DNA of 40,102 nt from Thermoplasmata archaeon (GTDB taxonomy: Archaea; Thermoplasmatota; Thermoplasmata; Lutacidiplasmatales; UBA184). Under the pieces are notes generated by a model. The model did no database searches and was not told where the DNA came from. It worked only from the letters and a program-made list of their open reading frames with translations. Both the position numbers and the translations under genes were made by a program. Each line of letters starts with the position of its first letter. Positions within the stretch are counted from its first letter, which is position 1. Below, in pieces: positions 15,453 to 23,656 of the stretch. The stretch spans positions 1 to 40,102 of the forward strand of contig JAKAYL010000004.1 in assembly GCA_021809545.1 (NCBI GenBank), read 5' to 3'.

Positions 15453-16592
15453 ATGCCGCAAGAGGGCGAGTCGTTCAAGGTGACCCCGTGGAAGGTCGAG
15501 GGCAAGGTCGATTACGACCGGCTCATCGAGATCTTCGGGACGTCCCGCATCGATGACCCGCTCCGGGAACGCCTTCGCAAGGTGCTCGGCAACGACCTGC
15601 ACCCGCTGCTCAGCCGGGGGATCTACTACTCCCACCGCGACCTGCCCTGGATCCTCGATCAGTACGAGAAGGGGAACCCGTTCTTCCTGTACACGGGACG
15701 GGGACCCTCGGGGGACGTTCATCTGAGCCATCTCATCCCCTTTGAGTTCTGCGCCTACCTGCAGAGGAAGCTGGATGTCGATCTCTGGATCCAGATCACG
15801 GACGATGAGAAGTTCCTGTTCAAGCGGGACCTTTCCCTGGAGGACGCGACCAAGCTCGGGATGGAGAACCTGCTTGACCTGCTCGCCCCTGGCTTCGACC
15901 CCCGCCGTGTGCACATCCTGTTTGACACGGTCTCCATCCGCACCCTCTATCCCTTGGCACTTGAGGTGGCCCGACGTGTGACGTATTCGACCGCACGGGC
16001 AGTCTTCGGGTTCTCAGCGGAGAACAACATCGGCAGTATCTTCTACACGGCCCTGCAGTCCGTGCCGGCCTTCCTGCCTTCCCGAAAGGAGGGACGTGCG
16101 GTCCCCTGCCTTATTCCCTGTGGCATAGACCAAGACCCCCACTTCCGGATCACCCGGGACGTTGCCGAACCCCTGGGCTTTCCCAAACCGGCCCTTGTGC
16201 ACAACTTGCTCGTCCCGAGCCTGCTCGGGAATGGGAAGATGAGCTCCTCCTCGGATGCCACGGAGGGGGCCATCTACCTCAAAGACTCTCCTGAGGATGT
16301 CCAGCGCAAGATCTCCCATGGCTTCACTGGGGGAAGGGCAACGGTGGAGGAGCAACGGCGGCTCGGAGCAACCCCTGAGGTCTGTTCTGTCTGGGCGCTC
16401 TGGAGATCCCGCTTCGCGGAGAAGGAATCCGAGTTTGCCGAAATCACCCAGGATTGCCGGAGCGGCGCATTGATGTGCGGTGAGTGCAAAGCGCGTCTTA
16501 TCCCCCGTGTGCAGAAGTTCCTGGAGGAGCATCAGACGCGCCGGGAAGGTGTGAGGGCATGGGTCTCCCAGACGATCGTGGACGCTCACTGA
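15453..16592 (+). CDS. trpS: Tryptophanyl-tRNA synthetase
   Basis: A 379-residue class I synthetase of the archaeal/eukaryal TrpRS type that charges tRNA-Trp. The N-terminal FKVTPWKVEGKVDYDRLIEI and FLYTGRGPSGDVHLSHLIPF carry the HIGH-equivalent motif (HLSH, ~90-93). GNGKMSSSSDATEGAIYL carries the KMSKS equivalent, and EVCSVWALWRSRF belongs to the C-terminal domain. Length is normal for archaeal TrpRS. The start is ATG at 15453 with GGGGAAG just before. An upstream in-frame ATG at 15411 would add a non-family sequence. The 3' end overlaps the next small gene by 34 bases. Confidence 0.95.
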   Translation: MPQEGESFKVTPWKVEGKVDYDRLIEIFGTSRIDDPLRERLRKVLGNDLHPLLSRGIYYSHRDLPWILDQYEKGNPFFLYTGRGPSGDVHLSHLIPFEFCAYLQRKLDVDLWIQITDDEKFLFKRDLSLEDATKLGMENLLDLLAPGFDPRRVHILFDTVSIRTLYPLALEVARRVTYSTARAVFGFSAENNIGSIFYTALQSVPAFLPSRKEGRAVPCLIPCGIDQDPHFRITRDVAEPLGFPKPALVHNLLVPSLLGNGKMSSSSDATEGAIYLKDSPEDVQRKISHGFTGGRATVEEQRRLGATPEVCSVWALWRSRFAEKESEFAEITQDCRSGALMCGECKARLIPRVQKFLEEHQTRREGVRAWVSQTIVDAH

Positions 16593-16825
16593 GCCTGGAG
16601 GGCGGCTCGCCCCTGTGGAAGGGGTCGACGCTCCTGATCGGGCTCCTGATCCTCGCCTTGCCCATCCTTGCGGTCTACGAGGCGCTCCAGGGTTCGGATT
16701 CTCTGTCGAACCTGCTCGCAGCTCTCCTAGTCGGTTGTATGGGCGTCTTTGTCGCGATCCAACTTGCCCACCGCCCGTCCCAGCAGGTCCCTGGGCCGGC
16801 GGCTTCGAGCGGGCCCCCCCGGTAG
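16559..16825 (+). CDS. Small two-helix membrane protein
   Basis: An 88-residue protein with two hydrophobic helices, TLLIGLLILALPILAVYEAL and LLAALLVGCMGVFVAIQLA, and a Pro/Gly/Ser-rich tail. I do not recognise the family. The proposed start, ATG at 16559, has AAGGTGAG a few bases upstream and lies inside the trpS 3' end in another frame, so it would be translated from the trpS message. It ends 9 bases before the stop of the convergent surface-protein gene. Function is unknown. Confidence 0.6.
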   Translation: MGLPDDRGRSLSLEGGSPLWKGSTLLIGLLILALPILAVYEALQGSDSLSNLLAALLVGCMGVFVAIQLAHRPSQQVPGPAASSGPPR

Positions 16826-16834
16826 GAACGCCCC

Positions 16835-19699
16835 CTACTGTGAGGGAGGAGGCATCTGCTCGGCGCCAGGAGGATAGGCGCCTCCCCATTCCTGGGGTGG
16901 GCCCTGCGCTCCTCCCCAGGCCTGGGGTGGCGGGTTGCCCTGAGGAGCGGTGGGTGGGGCCTCACCGGCCGATGGGCCCCGTCCCTTGCGTTTCCGCCCG
17001 ACGAGGAAGCCCACGGCGGCCGCGGCAACGATTCCCACAATGAGAGCCACGATGAACAGGCTCAGGGGGATGCCGTTTCCCGAGCCCGTCGACGAGGTCG
17101 AGGGGGCGCGTTGGAAGACGGCGGTCTCGTTGACTGGACCGTTCAGGGTCACGGTGGCGTTCGCCAGCGTCCCGGAGTAGCTTCCCACCCCGGTACCGTT
17201 CCACTTGGAGAACACATACCCTGAGGCTCCGTAGGCATGGAGCGTGAGGGCCGTCCCGGCCAGGTACCATCCCGCGGTGGGGGCAACCGTGCCCGCCGCC
17301 GCGGGTTGGATGACTACCGACAAGGAGTACTGTTCCTTGAAGGGGAAGAGGAGCGAGGCGGCCTTGCCGCTGACCCCCAGGGTGCCTGCGGTGAGGGCGT
17401 TGGAGAACCGGACCCCCGAAGCGCTTCCATTGACCACTCCCGGGACGGCGTAGGCGTAGCTCCCGTTCGGCCGCTGGAACACGACCGACGAGTTGGTGGT
17501 GGTCACGGTGTGCCCGTCAAAGGTGACCTGCCAGGAGGTGCCCGCCGGGAGTCCGGATTCCGACAACGTGACCGAGTACTGAGGCAGTGCCCCGAAGTAG
17601 GCCTTTTCCGTGATAGGGTTGGCCACGGTCAGGTGGATGGTCGAGTTGGTGCCGGTGTAGTTACCGGTGCCAGAGCCCTGCCAGAGCAGGAACTGGTATC
17701 CCGCGGAGGGCAAAGCGACGATTTGGGTGTGGTTGCCCGTATCCAGCCACCCTGAGGAGGGTTGGACCGAACCCGCTGCAGAGGAGGGCCAAACCGCGGT
17801 CGTGATGTAGTCCTGCTGGGTGAAGTGCACCGAGAAGTGGGTCGCCTTGCCCGCAACCGAAAGCGTACCGGTCGTCACATTTGCCAGGTACCGGACGCCC
17901 GGTGCGACAGAGATCTCTCCCGTGATGCTGAGTGCATACGTTCCGTTGGGAACGTTGAAGTTGATCCAGGGGGTAGAGGCGGCGTTCCCGAGGCCGTTCA
18001 GCGAAGCGGTCCAGCTGATGTTGGAGGCGAGACCGGTCTCGGTGATGTTCACCGGGTAAAGGGATGCTGGGAACGAGGCCTTGGCGACGTACGTCGCATA
18101 GTAGTCCGTGGCATTGTTGGGACCGATGTACTCTCCCTCCATCCAGAGCGAGTTCCAGTTGGACGGGTCCGCAGAGATCTCGAAGTAGTCGCCCCACCGG
18201 TTGAATCCGACCAGGCTGGGATCCAGATACCCGACACCGGCCGCGACCGTGGTGGGTGCCTGGAGCGTCAGGGCGGTGTGGTTGGCGTTGGCACTTTGGA
18301 TCTGGGCCGCCGAGGCAGCTACCATCATGAGCCCGGGGAAGGTCGTGTTGCTGGAGTTCGTGTAATCCATCACAAGGTCCCCCATGTAGTCCATGCCGAC
18401 GGATCCGTAGTCGTCCATCGAGGCAGCTCCCTCGTTGTAGTCGATCTGCTGGAGGATCGCAGGGGTGGTCCCCGAAACGTTCAGCTCAAAGAGTCGGATA
18501 CAGGCATTCGTCACGGCCCCTACGAGGCACCCCTCGTTGGCAGTGGCCCAGATGTAGCCATTGTGCCAGACGGCCGACAGGATACGGCCATCGTCGAGGT
18601 CCAGGCAGGCCCCGGTTCCGTCGTAGGCGCACCAGGAGTTAGGGGCGGGGGCCTCGGGCTTGATCGTGAGGTTGAAATCCTGGGTGGTGACCGCTCCCGG
18701 CGGCGATCCGGTCATTTGGAGGACGTTGAGGAACGTTTGGGAGGTCACACCGTAGTTAGCGCCGAAGTTGTCGCTGACAAAATAGGAGGTGCCCAGTTGC
18801 CCCACGGGTCTCACAGGGTGGAGAGAACCGAAGAGCACGTTGGGTCCCCAGGTGAACTCTTGGGCGGGCGAGAGTGTGCCCGAGGTCACGGCCGTCAGGT
18901 TCGCGACCCACACCATGGCACCGTAGAGGGCGCCGGAAACAGAGTCGAAGATGTTCGCGGAGACCAGGAGGTTGTCGCTCGTGACCGAGATGAAGGGCTG
19001 GTCCGTAAGGTTCGTCGGGGAGGAACTGAAGTTGTACTGGTACCAGCCCCCGAGGAAGTTCGAGGTCTTCGAGACGTTGACCACCACTTCGCCGGCATAG
19101 GTGGCTCCGTTGATGTTGATGCCGGAGGCGAACCAGCGCCCGGAGTTGGCATCGAAGATGATGTACGGGTCCGAGAAGAAGTTAGCGGACGGGATACCGA
19201 AGAACTTGGCCATTGACTCGTTGGCGACGGGGGTCCCTGCGGTATTCCAGACCGTCAGGGCGGAGTTGACCATCTCGACGACCTGCCCGCTCCCCTCGGC
19301 GACGGCCCCGTCCGGGGGAACGCATCCGCAACTGTTGTTGCTGAAGCTGATGCCGGGCCACTTGGTGGCGATGTAGCCCGTGCTGGCCGAAGGCAAGGCT
19401 GGGGTCGCGGAAGCCGGAGGGAGCGCTAGAGCCGTGGAATGCGATACGGCCGGAGGAGCGCCCTTCAGGATCTCGCGGACGGAAGGTGAGAGTCCCTGCC
19501 AGTGGTGGGAGACGGTGCCCACTTCAGCGAGGGGGGATCTGCTGGCTCCGAGGGGAGAGCTTTCCGCACCGGTGAGCTTGGGGACCATGGTCCCCGAACC
19601 TGCCCCGGACGAACTGAGCATCAGCGGCAAGGGAGTCGTGAGCAACAAGAGCACGATCGTCGCCTGGGCAGCAGCCAAGTATCCTACTCTATTCTTCAT
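16835..19699 (-). CDS. Surface protein with propeller-like domain, C-terminal repeats and membrane anchor
   Basis: A 954-residue protein. It has a signal peptide (residues 1-30), a Ser/Ala-rich stretch, and a large domain (about 115-560) opening with NNSCGCVPPDGAVAEGSG and resembling exported beta-propeller-type proteins. Then come SGLPAGTSW-type repeats (near YSVTLSESGLPAGTSWQVTF) and two InlB-B-like repeats (GSVQPSSGWLDTGNHTQIVA and GTVAPTAGWYLAGTALTLHA, each closing with a W-x-GTG motif). The anchor is FIVALIVGIVAAAAVGFLVG, followed by basic residues and a cytoplasmic Pro/Gly/Trp/Gln-rich tail. Many N-x-S/T sites suggest glycosylation. The start is ATG at 19699; AT-rich elements lie at 19713-19738. 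The ligand is unknown. Confidence 0.85.
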   Translation of the reverse strand: MKNRVGYLAAAQATIVLLLLTTPLPLMLSSSGAGSGTMVPKLTGAESSPLGASRSPLAEVGTVSHHWQGLSPSVREILKGAPPAVSHSTALALPPASATPALPSASTGYIATKWPGISFSNNSCGCVPPDGAVAEGSGQVVEMVNSALTVWNTAGTPVANESMAKFFGIPSANFFSDPYIIFDANSGRWFASGININGATYAGEVVVNVSKTSNFLGGWYQYNFSSSPTNLTDQPFISVTSDNLLVSANIFDSVSGALYGAMVWVANLTAVTSGTLSPAQEFTWGPNVLFGSLHPVRPVGQLGTSYFVSDNFGANYGVTSQTFLNVLQMTGSPPGAVTTQDFNLTIKPEAPAPNSWCAYDGTGACLDLDDGRILSAVWHNGYIWATANEGCLVGAVTNACIRLFELNVSGTTPAILQQIDYNEGAASMDDYGSVGMDYMGDLVMDYTNSSNTTFPGLMMVAASAAQIQSANANHTALTLQAPTTVAAGVGYLDPSLVGFNRWGDYFEISADPSNWNSLWMEGEYIGPNNATDYYATYVAKASFPASLYPVNITETGLASNISWTASLNGLGNAASTPWINFNVPNGTYALSITGEISVAPGVRYLANVTTGTLSVAGKATHFSVHFTQQDYITTAVWPSSAAGSVQPSSGWLDTGNHTQIVALPSAGYQFLLWQGSGTGNYTGTNSTIHLTVANPITEKAYFGALPQYSVTLSESGLPAGTSWQVTFDGHTVTTTNSSVVFQRPNGSYAYAVPGVVNGSASGVRFSNALTAGTLGVSGKAASLLFPFKEQYSLSVVIQPAAAGTVAPTAGWYLAGTALTLHAYGASGYVFSKWNGTGVGSYSGTLANATVTLNGPVNETAVFQRAPSTSSTGSGNGIPLSLFIVALIVGIVAAAAVGFLVGRKRKGRGPSAGEAPPTAPQGNPPPQAWGGAQGPPQEWGGAYPPGAEQMPPPSQ

Positions 19700-19794
19700 G
19701 GGAAAAATCGGTGATATATTCTTTGGCAGCCTATTAACCGTTTCCCTGGGAGGATGTTCGCCATTCGGGCGATTGCATACTGAGTTTCCGTGTT

Positions 19795-20688
19795 CTACGC
19801 GACCAGGTTCGCTCCCCTCGCTCCTACCTTGAGCCGGTAGACCAGGAAACCCATCCGCTCCAGTTGGGCCTCGGTCTCCGGGTCCACCATGGGGGCGAAG
19901 ATAGTGTTGCCGAGCATCGCTTGGGAGGCAAGGAATCCCCGGGCGGAACAGAACTGGAGCGCCTCCCGGATTCGGGGTTCCCCCAAGCCGAGTTCCATCG
20001 CAAATGACTGAGACACTTCGAGGAGGTGATCCAGTTCAAGGGGAGGCGGGGGAAGGGACTCCATCAGTCCTTCCCCGATCTTCCGCACTTTTGCAAGAAA
20101 CTTCGGGTCCGAGAGGAGGGGGGGTGACTCCATCGCCTTTCCGAGGACCCCCAGTGTGATGGGCACAGCGCAGGGAGTGCGTTCCACCACGCCGTGGGGG
20201 GGGAGGCCAGGGGACCTCCGCACTTCGATCCCATCTCCCAGGATCGCAGGTATCCCCCCGAGCCCTCCGTGTCCCTCGATCTCCGCAAGATGGGCCTGGG
20301 CTATCGCGGAGGTTTCAGGCAAGCCCAGGACGCGTGCCGCGGCCATCGTGGCGGCCAGGGTCCCCGCTGCGCTCATGCCGAGTCCACGGGAAATGGGGAG
20401 GTCGTGGACAATTTCCACTTCCAGCCCTCCAGCCCCGGGAACCTCTTGGAGGAGTGCCGACAGTGCCCGCTCCGTGATCGTGAGGGCGTGCGCTCCGGCC
20501 GGGGAGCGAAGTTTCAAACCGTCCGCCCCGCTCGTTCGGCGGGCCGTGGCAAGCACCCCCCGGTCGAGCACGAGGCCCGCCCCCCGGGACCCCCACGTCA
20601 GCTTCTCTTTTCCAAGCGTCTCAGGGACAAAGAGGCCGGTCACGTGCCCCGGGGCGAACGCGCGAGCCACCGTAGGAGAGTTCCCCAT
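19795..20688 (-). CDS. pok: Pantoate kinase (GHMP family)
   Basis: A 297-residue GHMP-superfamily kinase matching archaeal pantoate kinase (COG1829), which phosphorylates pantoate on the archaeal route to coenzyme A. The N-terminal ARAFAPGHVTGLFVP, the glycine-rich ATP loop LPISRGLGMSAAGTLA (~97-112) and the loop HGGLGGIPAILGDGIEVR are diagnostic. Its usual partner, phosphopantothenate synthetase, is not in the window. The start is ATG at 20688, about 20 bases from a TATATAA box, so the mRNA is probably leaderless. It is divergent from pan. Confidence 0.87.
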   Translation of the reverse strand: MGNSPTVARAFAPGHVTGLFVPETLGKEKLTWGSRGAGLVLDRGVLATARRTSGADGLKLRSPAGAHALTITERALSALLQEVPGAGGLEVEIVHDLPISRGLGMSAAGTLAATMAAARVLGLPETSAIAQAHLAEIEGHGGLGGIPAILGDGIEVRRSPGLPPHGVVERTPCAVPITLGVLGKAMESPPLLSDPKFLAKVRKIGEGLMESLPPPPLELDHLLEVSQSFAMELGLGEPRIREALQFCSARGFLASQAMLGNTIFAPMVDPETEAQLERMGFLVYRLKVGARGANLVA

Positions 20689-20706
20689 CGTAGTCTCTTA
20701 CTGCCC

Positions 20707-20713
20707 TTATATA
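20707..20713. promoter_or_regulatory. Divergent TATA element between pantoate kinase and pan
   Basis: TTATATA sits 18 bases upstream of the pantoate kinase ATG on the minus strand (read as TATATAA), which predicts a leaderless transcript. The same near-symmetrical element, or CTTATCTTA at 20724-20732, may serve pan on the plus strand. The whole divergent gap is 60 bases. Confidence 0.6.
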
Positions 20714-20748
20714 CCGAGGCGTACTTATCTTAGGACAGACTAACGGTC

Positions 20749-21951
20749 ATGACCGACGAAGGAACAACGCCCGGAGACGATGTGTACTCCCGACGCGAGT
20801 TTCTCGAGCTGAGGAATCTGCAGCTCGCAGAAGCCATCAAGCGCGTCGAGAGCGAGCGACAGTACATGGAGAGCGAGATCCTGCGTCTCCAGCGAGAGAA
20901 CAAGCGCGTGAAATCCGAGCTGGAGCGCCTGCGCTATCCTCCCCTCATCGTCGGAACGGTCCGCGATGTCCTGAGCGATGGCCGGGTGGTAGTGAAGAGC
21001 TCCACGGGCCCGGACTTCGTCGTGAACTCGGCGGAGAATGTCGAGACGGGAAAGCTCACCCTCGGTTCCCGGGTTGCGCTGAACAAGCAGACCCTTGCCG
21101 TGATGGGCGTCCTCCCTCCCTCGGTGGATCCCTTGGTCACGGCCAGTGAGATCATCGTCCGTCCCAACGTCACCTACGAAGACGTGGGTGGTCTGGAGGA
21201 GCAGCTGCGGGAGGTTCGGGAGGCGGTCGAGTACCCGCTCCTGCGCGGCGAGCTCTACCGGAAGGTCGGGGTCGTCCCCCCGAAGGGAGTGCTCCTCATC
21301 GGCCCTCCCGGCACTGGGAAGACCCTGGTGGCGAAGGCGGTGGCGCACCACACCAACGCGACCTTCATCCGACTCGTCGGCAGCGAGCTCGTGCAGAAGT
21401 ACATTGGAGAGGGAGCCCGCCTGGTCCGGGAACTCTTCGAGATGGCAAAGGAGAAGGCCCCCAGCATCATCTTCATCGACGAGGTCGATGCCATCGGCGC
21501 CAAGCGCCTCGACGTGGCGACCAGCGGGGACCGCGAGGTCCAGCGGACGCTGATGCAGCTCCTGGCCGAGATGGATGGCTTCGAGCCTCCCACGAACGTC
21601 AAGATCATCGCCGCCACCAACCGTCCCGACATCCTGGACGAAGCCCTGCTCCGGCCCGGCCGGTTCGACCGGATCGTCGAGGTTCCTGTGCCCGCGTATC
21701 CGGCCCGCGTCGACATCCTGAAGATCCACCTCCGGCCCATGAACCTCAAGGGCGAGGTCGACATGGAAGTCATCGCCCAGCGCGCCGAGGGCGCGACCGG
21801 CGCGGACATCAAGTCGATCTGCACCGAGGCGGGCATGAACGCCATACGGGAAGAGCGCGATTTCGTCACCCAGGCCGACTTCGAGCGAGCCGTCGAGAAG
21901 GTCATGGGGGACGAGGACGTCAAGCGAGAAGCCGTGGGAATGTTCGCTTAG
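20749..21951 (+). CDS. pan: Proteasome-activating nucleotidase (PAN)
   Basis: A 400-residue hexameric AAA+ ATPase that unfolds proteins into the archaeal 20S proteasome. It has an N-terminal coiled coil (~16-62), an OB domain (~65-115) and an AAA domain with Walker A GPPGTGKT, pore loop KYIGEG, Walker [12 protein letters not shown], sensor AATNRPD and arginine fingers RPGRFDR. The C-terminus ends MFA, where the docking HbYX motif normally has tyrosine; phenylalanine makes it HbFX-like. ATG at 20749 is the natural start and the mRNA is probably near leaderless. It is followed by an 8-bp hairpin and then by the convergent SRP RNA gene. Confidence 0.97.
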   Translation: MTDEGTTPGDDVYSRREFLELRNLQLAEAIKRVESERQYMESEILRLQRENKRVKSELERLRYPPLIVGTVRDVLSDGRVVVKSSTGPDFVVNSAENVETGKLTLGSRVALNKQTLAVMGVLPPSVDPLVTASEIIVRPNVTYEDVGGLEEQLREVREAVEYPLLRGELYRKVGVVPPKGVLLIGPPGTGKTLVAKAVAHHTNATFIRLVGSELVQKYIGEGARLVRELFEMAKEKAPSIIFIDEVDAIGAKRLDVATSGDREVQRTLMQLLAEMDGFEPPTNVKIIAATNRPDILDEALLRPGRFDRIVEVPVPAYPARVDILKIHLRPMNLKGEVDMEVIAQRAEGATGADIKSICTEAGMNAIREERDFVTQADFERAVEKVMGDEDVKREAVGMFA

Positions 21952-21980
21952 GCGAGCGTCTCCGTCGACTTCGTCCCGGT

Positions 21981-22002
21981 CCTCCCCCGAACCTGGGGGA
22001 GG
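21981..22002 (+). terminator. Hairpin after pan
   Basis: CCTCCCCC (21981-21988) pairs with GGGGGAGG (21995-22002) around a 6-nt loop, 29 bases after the pan stop. There is no T-tract. It lies between convergent transcripts, pan on plus and SRP RNA on minus, and may act on both. Bases 22009-22034 hold a second, weaker hairpin (CCCTTC with GAAGGG). Confidence 0.4.
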
Positions 22003-22037
22003 CAGAACCCTTCCCGTCCTCCGAAGGGAGGGCAGGG

Positions 22038-22352
22038 TACCAGGCCGTCCGGGTGGACGCACCGCAGTGGAGGTTGTGTTCCAGCCAGCATTCTCGATCC
22101 CGGTTTTCCTTCAGCGCCGGTATGTCACGGTAGGGCTGCTCCCGTCAGGACCTCGCCTGGTTCCCGCAATGGATAACCGCTAGGGTTTCCCTCCGGAAAC
22201 CCGTCACGGTGCAGCCGGCCCGAAGGGTCGGGATTGTCACCGAATTTTCTGACTGGCAACCTTCATCGCGTTACGCCGCCCCGGACTCTCGCCCCCACTG
22301 AAGACGATTTTGGTGTATAAGGGGACGCCTAACCCCCCGGCCAAGCCTGGCG
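22038..22352 (-). ncRNA. Archaeal signal recognition particle 7S RNA
   Basis: The 435-nt gap between pan and the next gene holds SRP RNA on the minus strand. Its helix 3/4 module (GGCCGGGGGGTTAGGCGTCC, 22342-22323) matches the archaeal 5' domain. The SRP54-binding helix 8 is clear: CCAGGCGAGGTCCTGACGGG followed by AGCAGCC (about 22160-22133), with the conserved loop and asymmetric bulge. The ends pair as helix 1, CCAGGC (22350-22345) with GCCTGG (22045-22040). The resulting ~315 nt is the normal archaeal size. The 5' end fits the TATA box at 22373-22380. Exact ends are uncertain by several bases. Confidence 0.92.
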
Positions 22353-22372
22353 AAAATTCGAACTCTCCGTGC

Positions 22373-22380
22373 GTATATAA
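22373..22380 (-). promoter_or_regulatory. TATA box of SRP RNA
   Basis: The minus strand reads TTATATAC about 25 bases before the inferred 5' end of the SRP RNA. It begins only six bases after the stop codon of the upstream coding gene, so the RNA has its own promoter. Confidence 0.75.
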
Positions 22381-22386
22381 GCGCTC

Positions 22387-23649
22387 TCAGCGGATATGTG
22401 TGAGCGAGAAGGAACCCAAGTTGAACTGAGTACGTGAGAAGGAGTAGCTGATCCAGGAACGAGAGCGGACCTCGTCCACGATCCCTTTCACGGAGAGGAA
22501 TGTCTTGGTCCCCTCGGTCTTGAACAGGATGGCTCCTTCCATCATATTCTCCAGCAGTTCGATCTCTCCGGGCTGGGCCGTGCCGGCCTCCACCACGTAG
22601 TAGGCGATGGCCCGCTCCTTGAGGCGCATCCCCGTGAAGGGGAGCAGGAACCTCAGGATCGCCTGGGAGTCCATGGAGGCGGTCAGCGTGCTGACCGATT
22701 GGAAGACGAGGTGGTAGTACGGCGCCCGCTTAAGGTGCACGGACGCGAGGTCCCGGACCACTATGCCGAGCTTCTCGAGGGCTTCGGTCTCCGTGACGGA
22801 GATGTGGACCACGTTCTCTTCCAGCTCGGCGCGGCCGATCCGGGTCGAGTAGAGGTCCACGTAGCTCACGAGCCCCTGGGCCTCGAACTCGGGGTACTCG
22901 GGCAGGATCGCGATCATCGACTCCCGCAAAGTGCTCCGGTCCCGGTCGGTCAAGACCCAGATGGCGGGGATCGAGCGGCGGAGGCCCGCCGCCACAAGGA
23001 AACGGGCAAGGACGTCGTTCCCCATGTGGCGGGACCCGTTCAACAGGATGTTGCATCCGAGCGGGAGCCCCCCTTGCAGCAGATCGTCCAATCGGGGAAC
23101 CCCCGTGGAATCCCGCCCGGTCTCCACCCCGGCGGGCTTGGTCGGCAGGAGAGCGCCCCCTTCGATGGAATCGTTGGAGAGGTCTCCCTCAGATCCGCGG
23201 GGTCCCGAGAGCTTTGAGGGTCCGGGAGCGGCTGGGGAGGGGGTCGCCACCGCCAGCTTTGCGATCTGCTCGTTCATCTTCTGGAGCTTCTCCAGGATGG
23301 CGACATCTTTGGTCTCGGCCCGGAAGTTCTCCATCCGCTCCAACTCGGCCCTCAGGTGCTCCTCCCGCTCCTGGAGGGAGCGTTCGAGCCGGAGTATCCG
23401 TTCCTCCCTCCGTACGAGTTCCCCCCAGCGGTAGTTCGCTGTGTTCTTCGGCGGAACCCTCTCCCCCGGGGGGGGCAAGGTAGCCAACGCTTCTTCCAGT
23501 TGCTCGGCCAGCTTCTGGCGAGCCTTCATGTCCCCGAGGATGCTCGAGATCGCCTGGTCGGAATATGTCCACTTCTCTCCCGGTGGGGGAGTTTGGGCCT
23601 TGGAGATTCGCAGTCGCTTGAGCTGCTTGCGGATACTGTCCTTCCTCAC
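22387..23649 (-). CDS. RecA/KaiC-fold protein with coiled coil, degenerate P-loop
   Basis: A 420-residue protein: a basic N-terminus, a coiled coil (about 65-135, rich in REERILRLERSLQEREEHLR), a linker, then a 239-residue RecA/KaiC-like domain. The P-loop position reads NGSRHMGND, so the Walker A lysine is Asn. The Walker B position reads LVFQSVS with Gln where Asp is expected. It probably does not hydrolyse ATP. It is the paralogue of the gene just upstream, with a domain of identical length and the same GSFSL-x-HIR ending. I prefer GTG at 23649, eight bases after that gene's stop. ATG at 23694 would give an N-terminus that is only the neighbour's coding sequence in another frame. Confidence 0.75.
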   Translation of the reverse strand: MRKDSIRKQLKRLRISKAQTPPPGEKWTYSDQAISSILGDMKARQKLAEQLEEALATLPPPGERVPPKNTANYRWGELVRREERILRLERSLQEREEHLRAELERMENFRAETKDVAILEKLQKMNEQIAKLAVATPSPAAPGPSKLSGPRGSEGDLSNDSIEGGALLPTKPAGVETGRDSTGVPRLDDLLQGGLPLGCNILLNGSRHMGNDVLARFLVAAGLRRSIPAIWVLTDRDRSTLRESMIAILPEYPEFEAQGLVSYVDLYSTRIGRAELEENVVHISVTETEALEKLGIVVRDLASVHLKRAPYYHLVFQSVSTLTASMDSQAILRFLLPFTGMRLKERAIAYYVVEAGTAQPGEIELLENMMEGAILFKTEGTKTFLSVKGIVDEVRSRSWISYSFSRTQFNLGSFSLTHIR

Positions 23650-23656
23650 GAGCGGC

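Noticed and set aside
20740-22062. 440-codon open frame antisense to PAN
   Set aside because: Its sequence is the mirrored PAN gene; no recognisable domain, and PAN is unambiguous.
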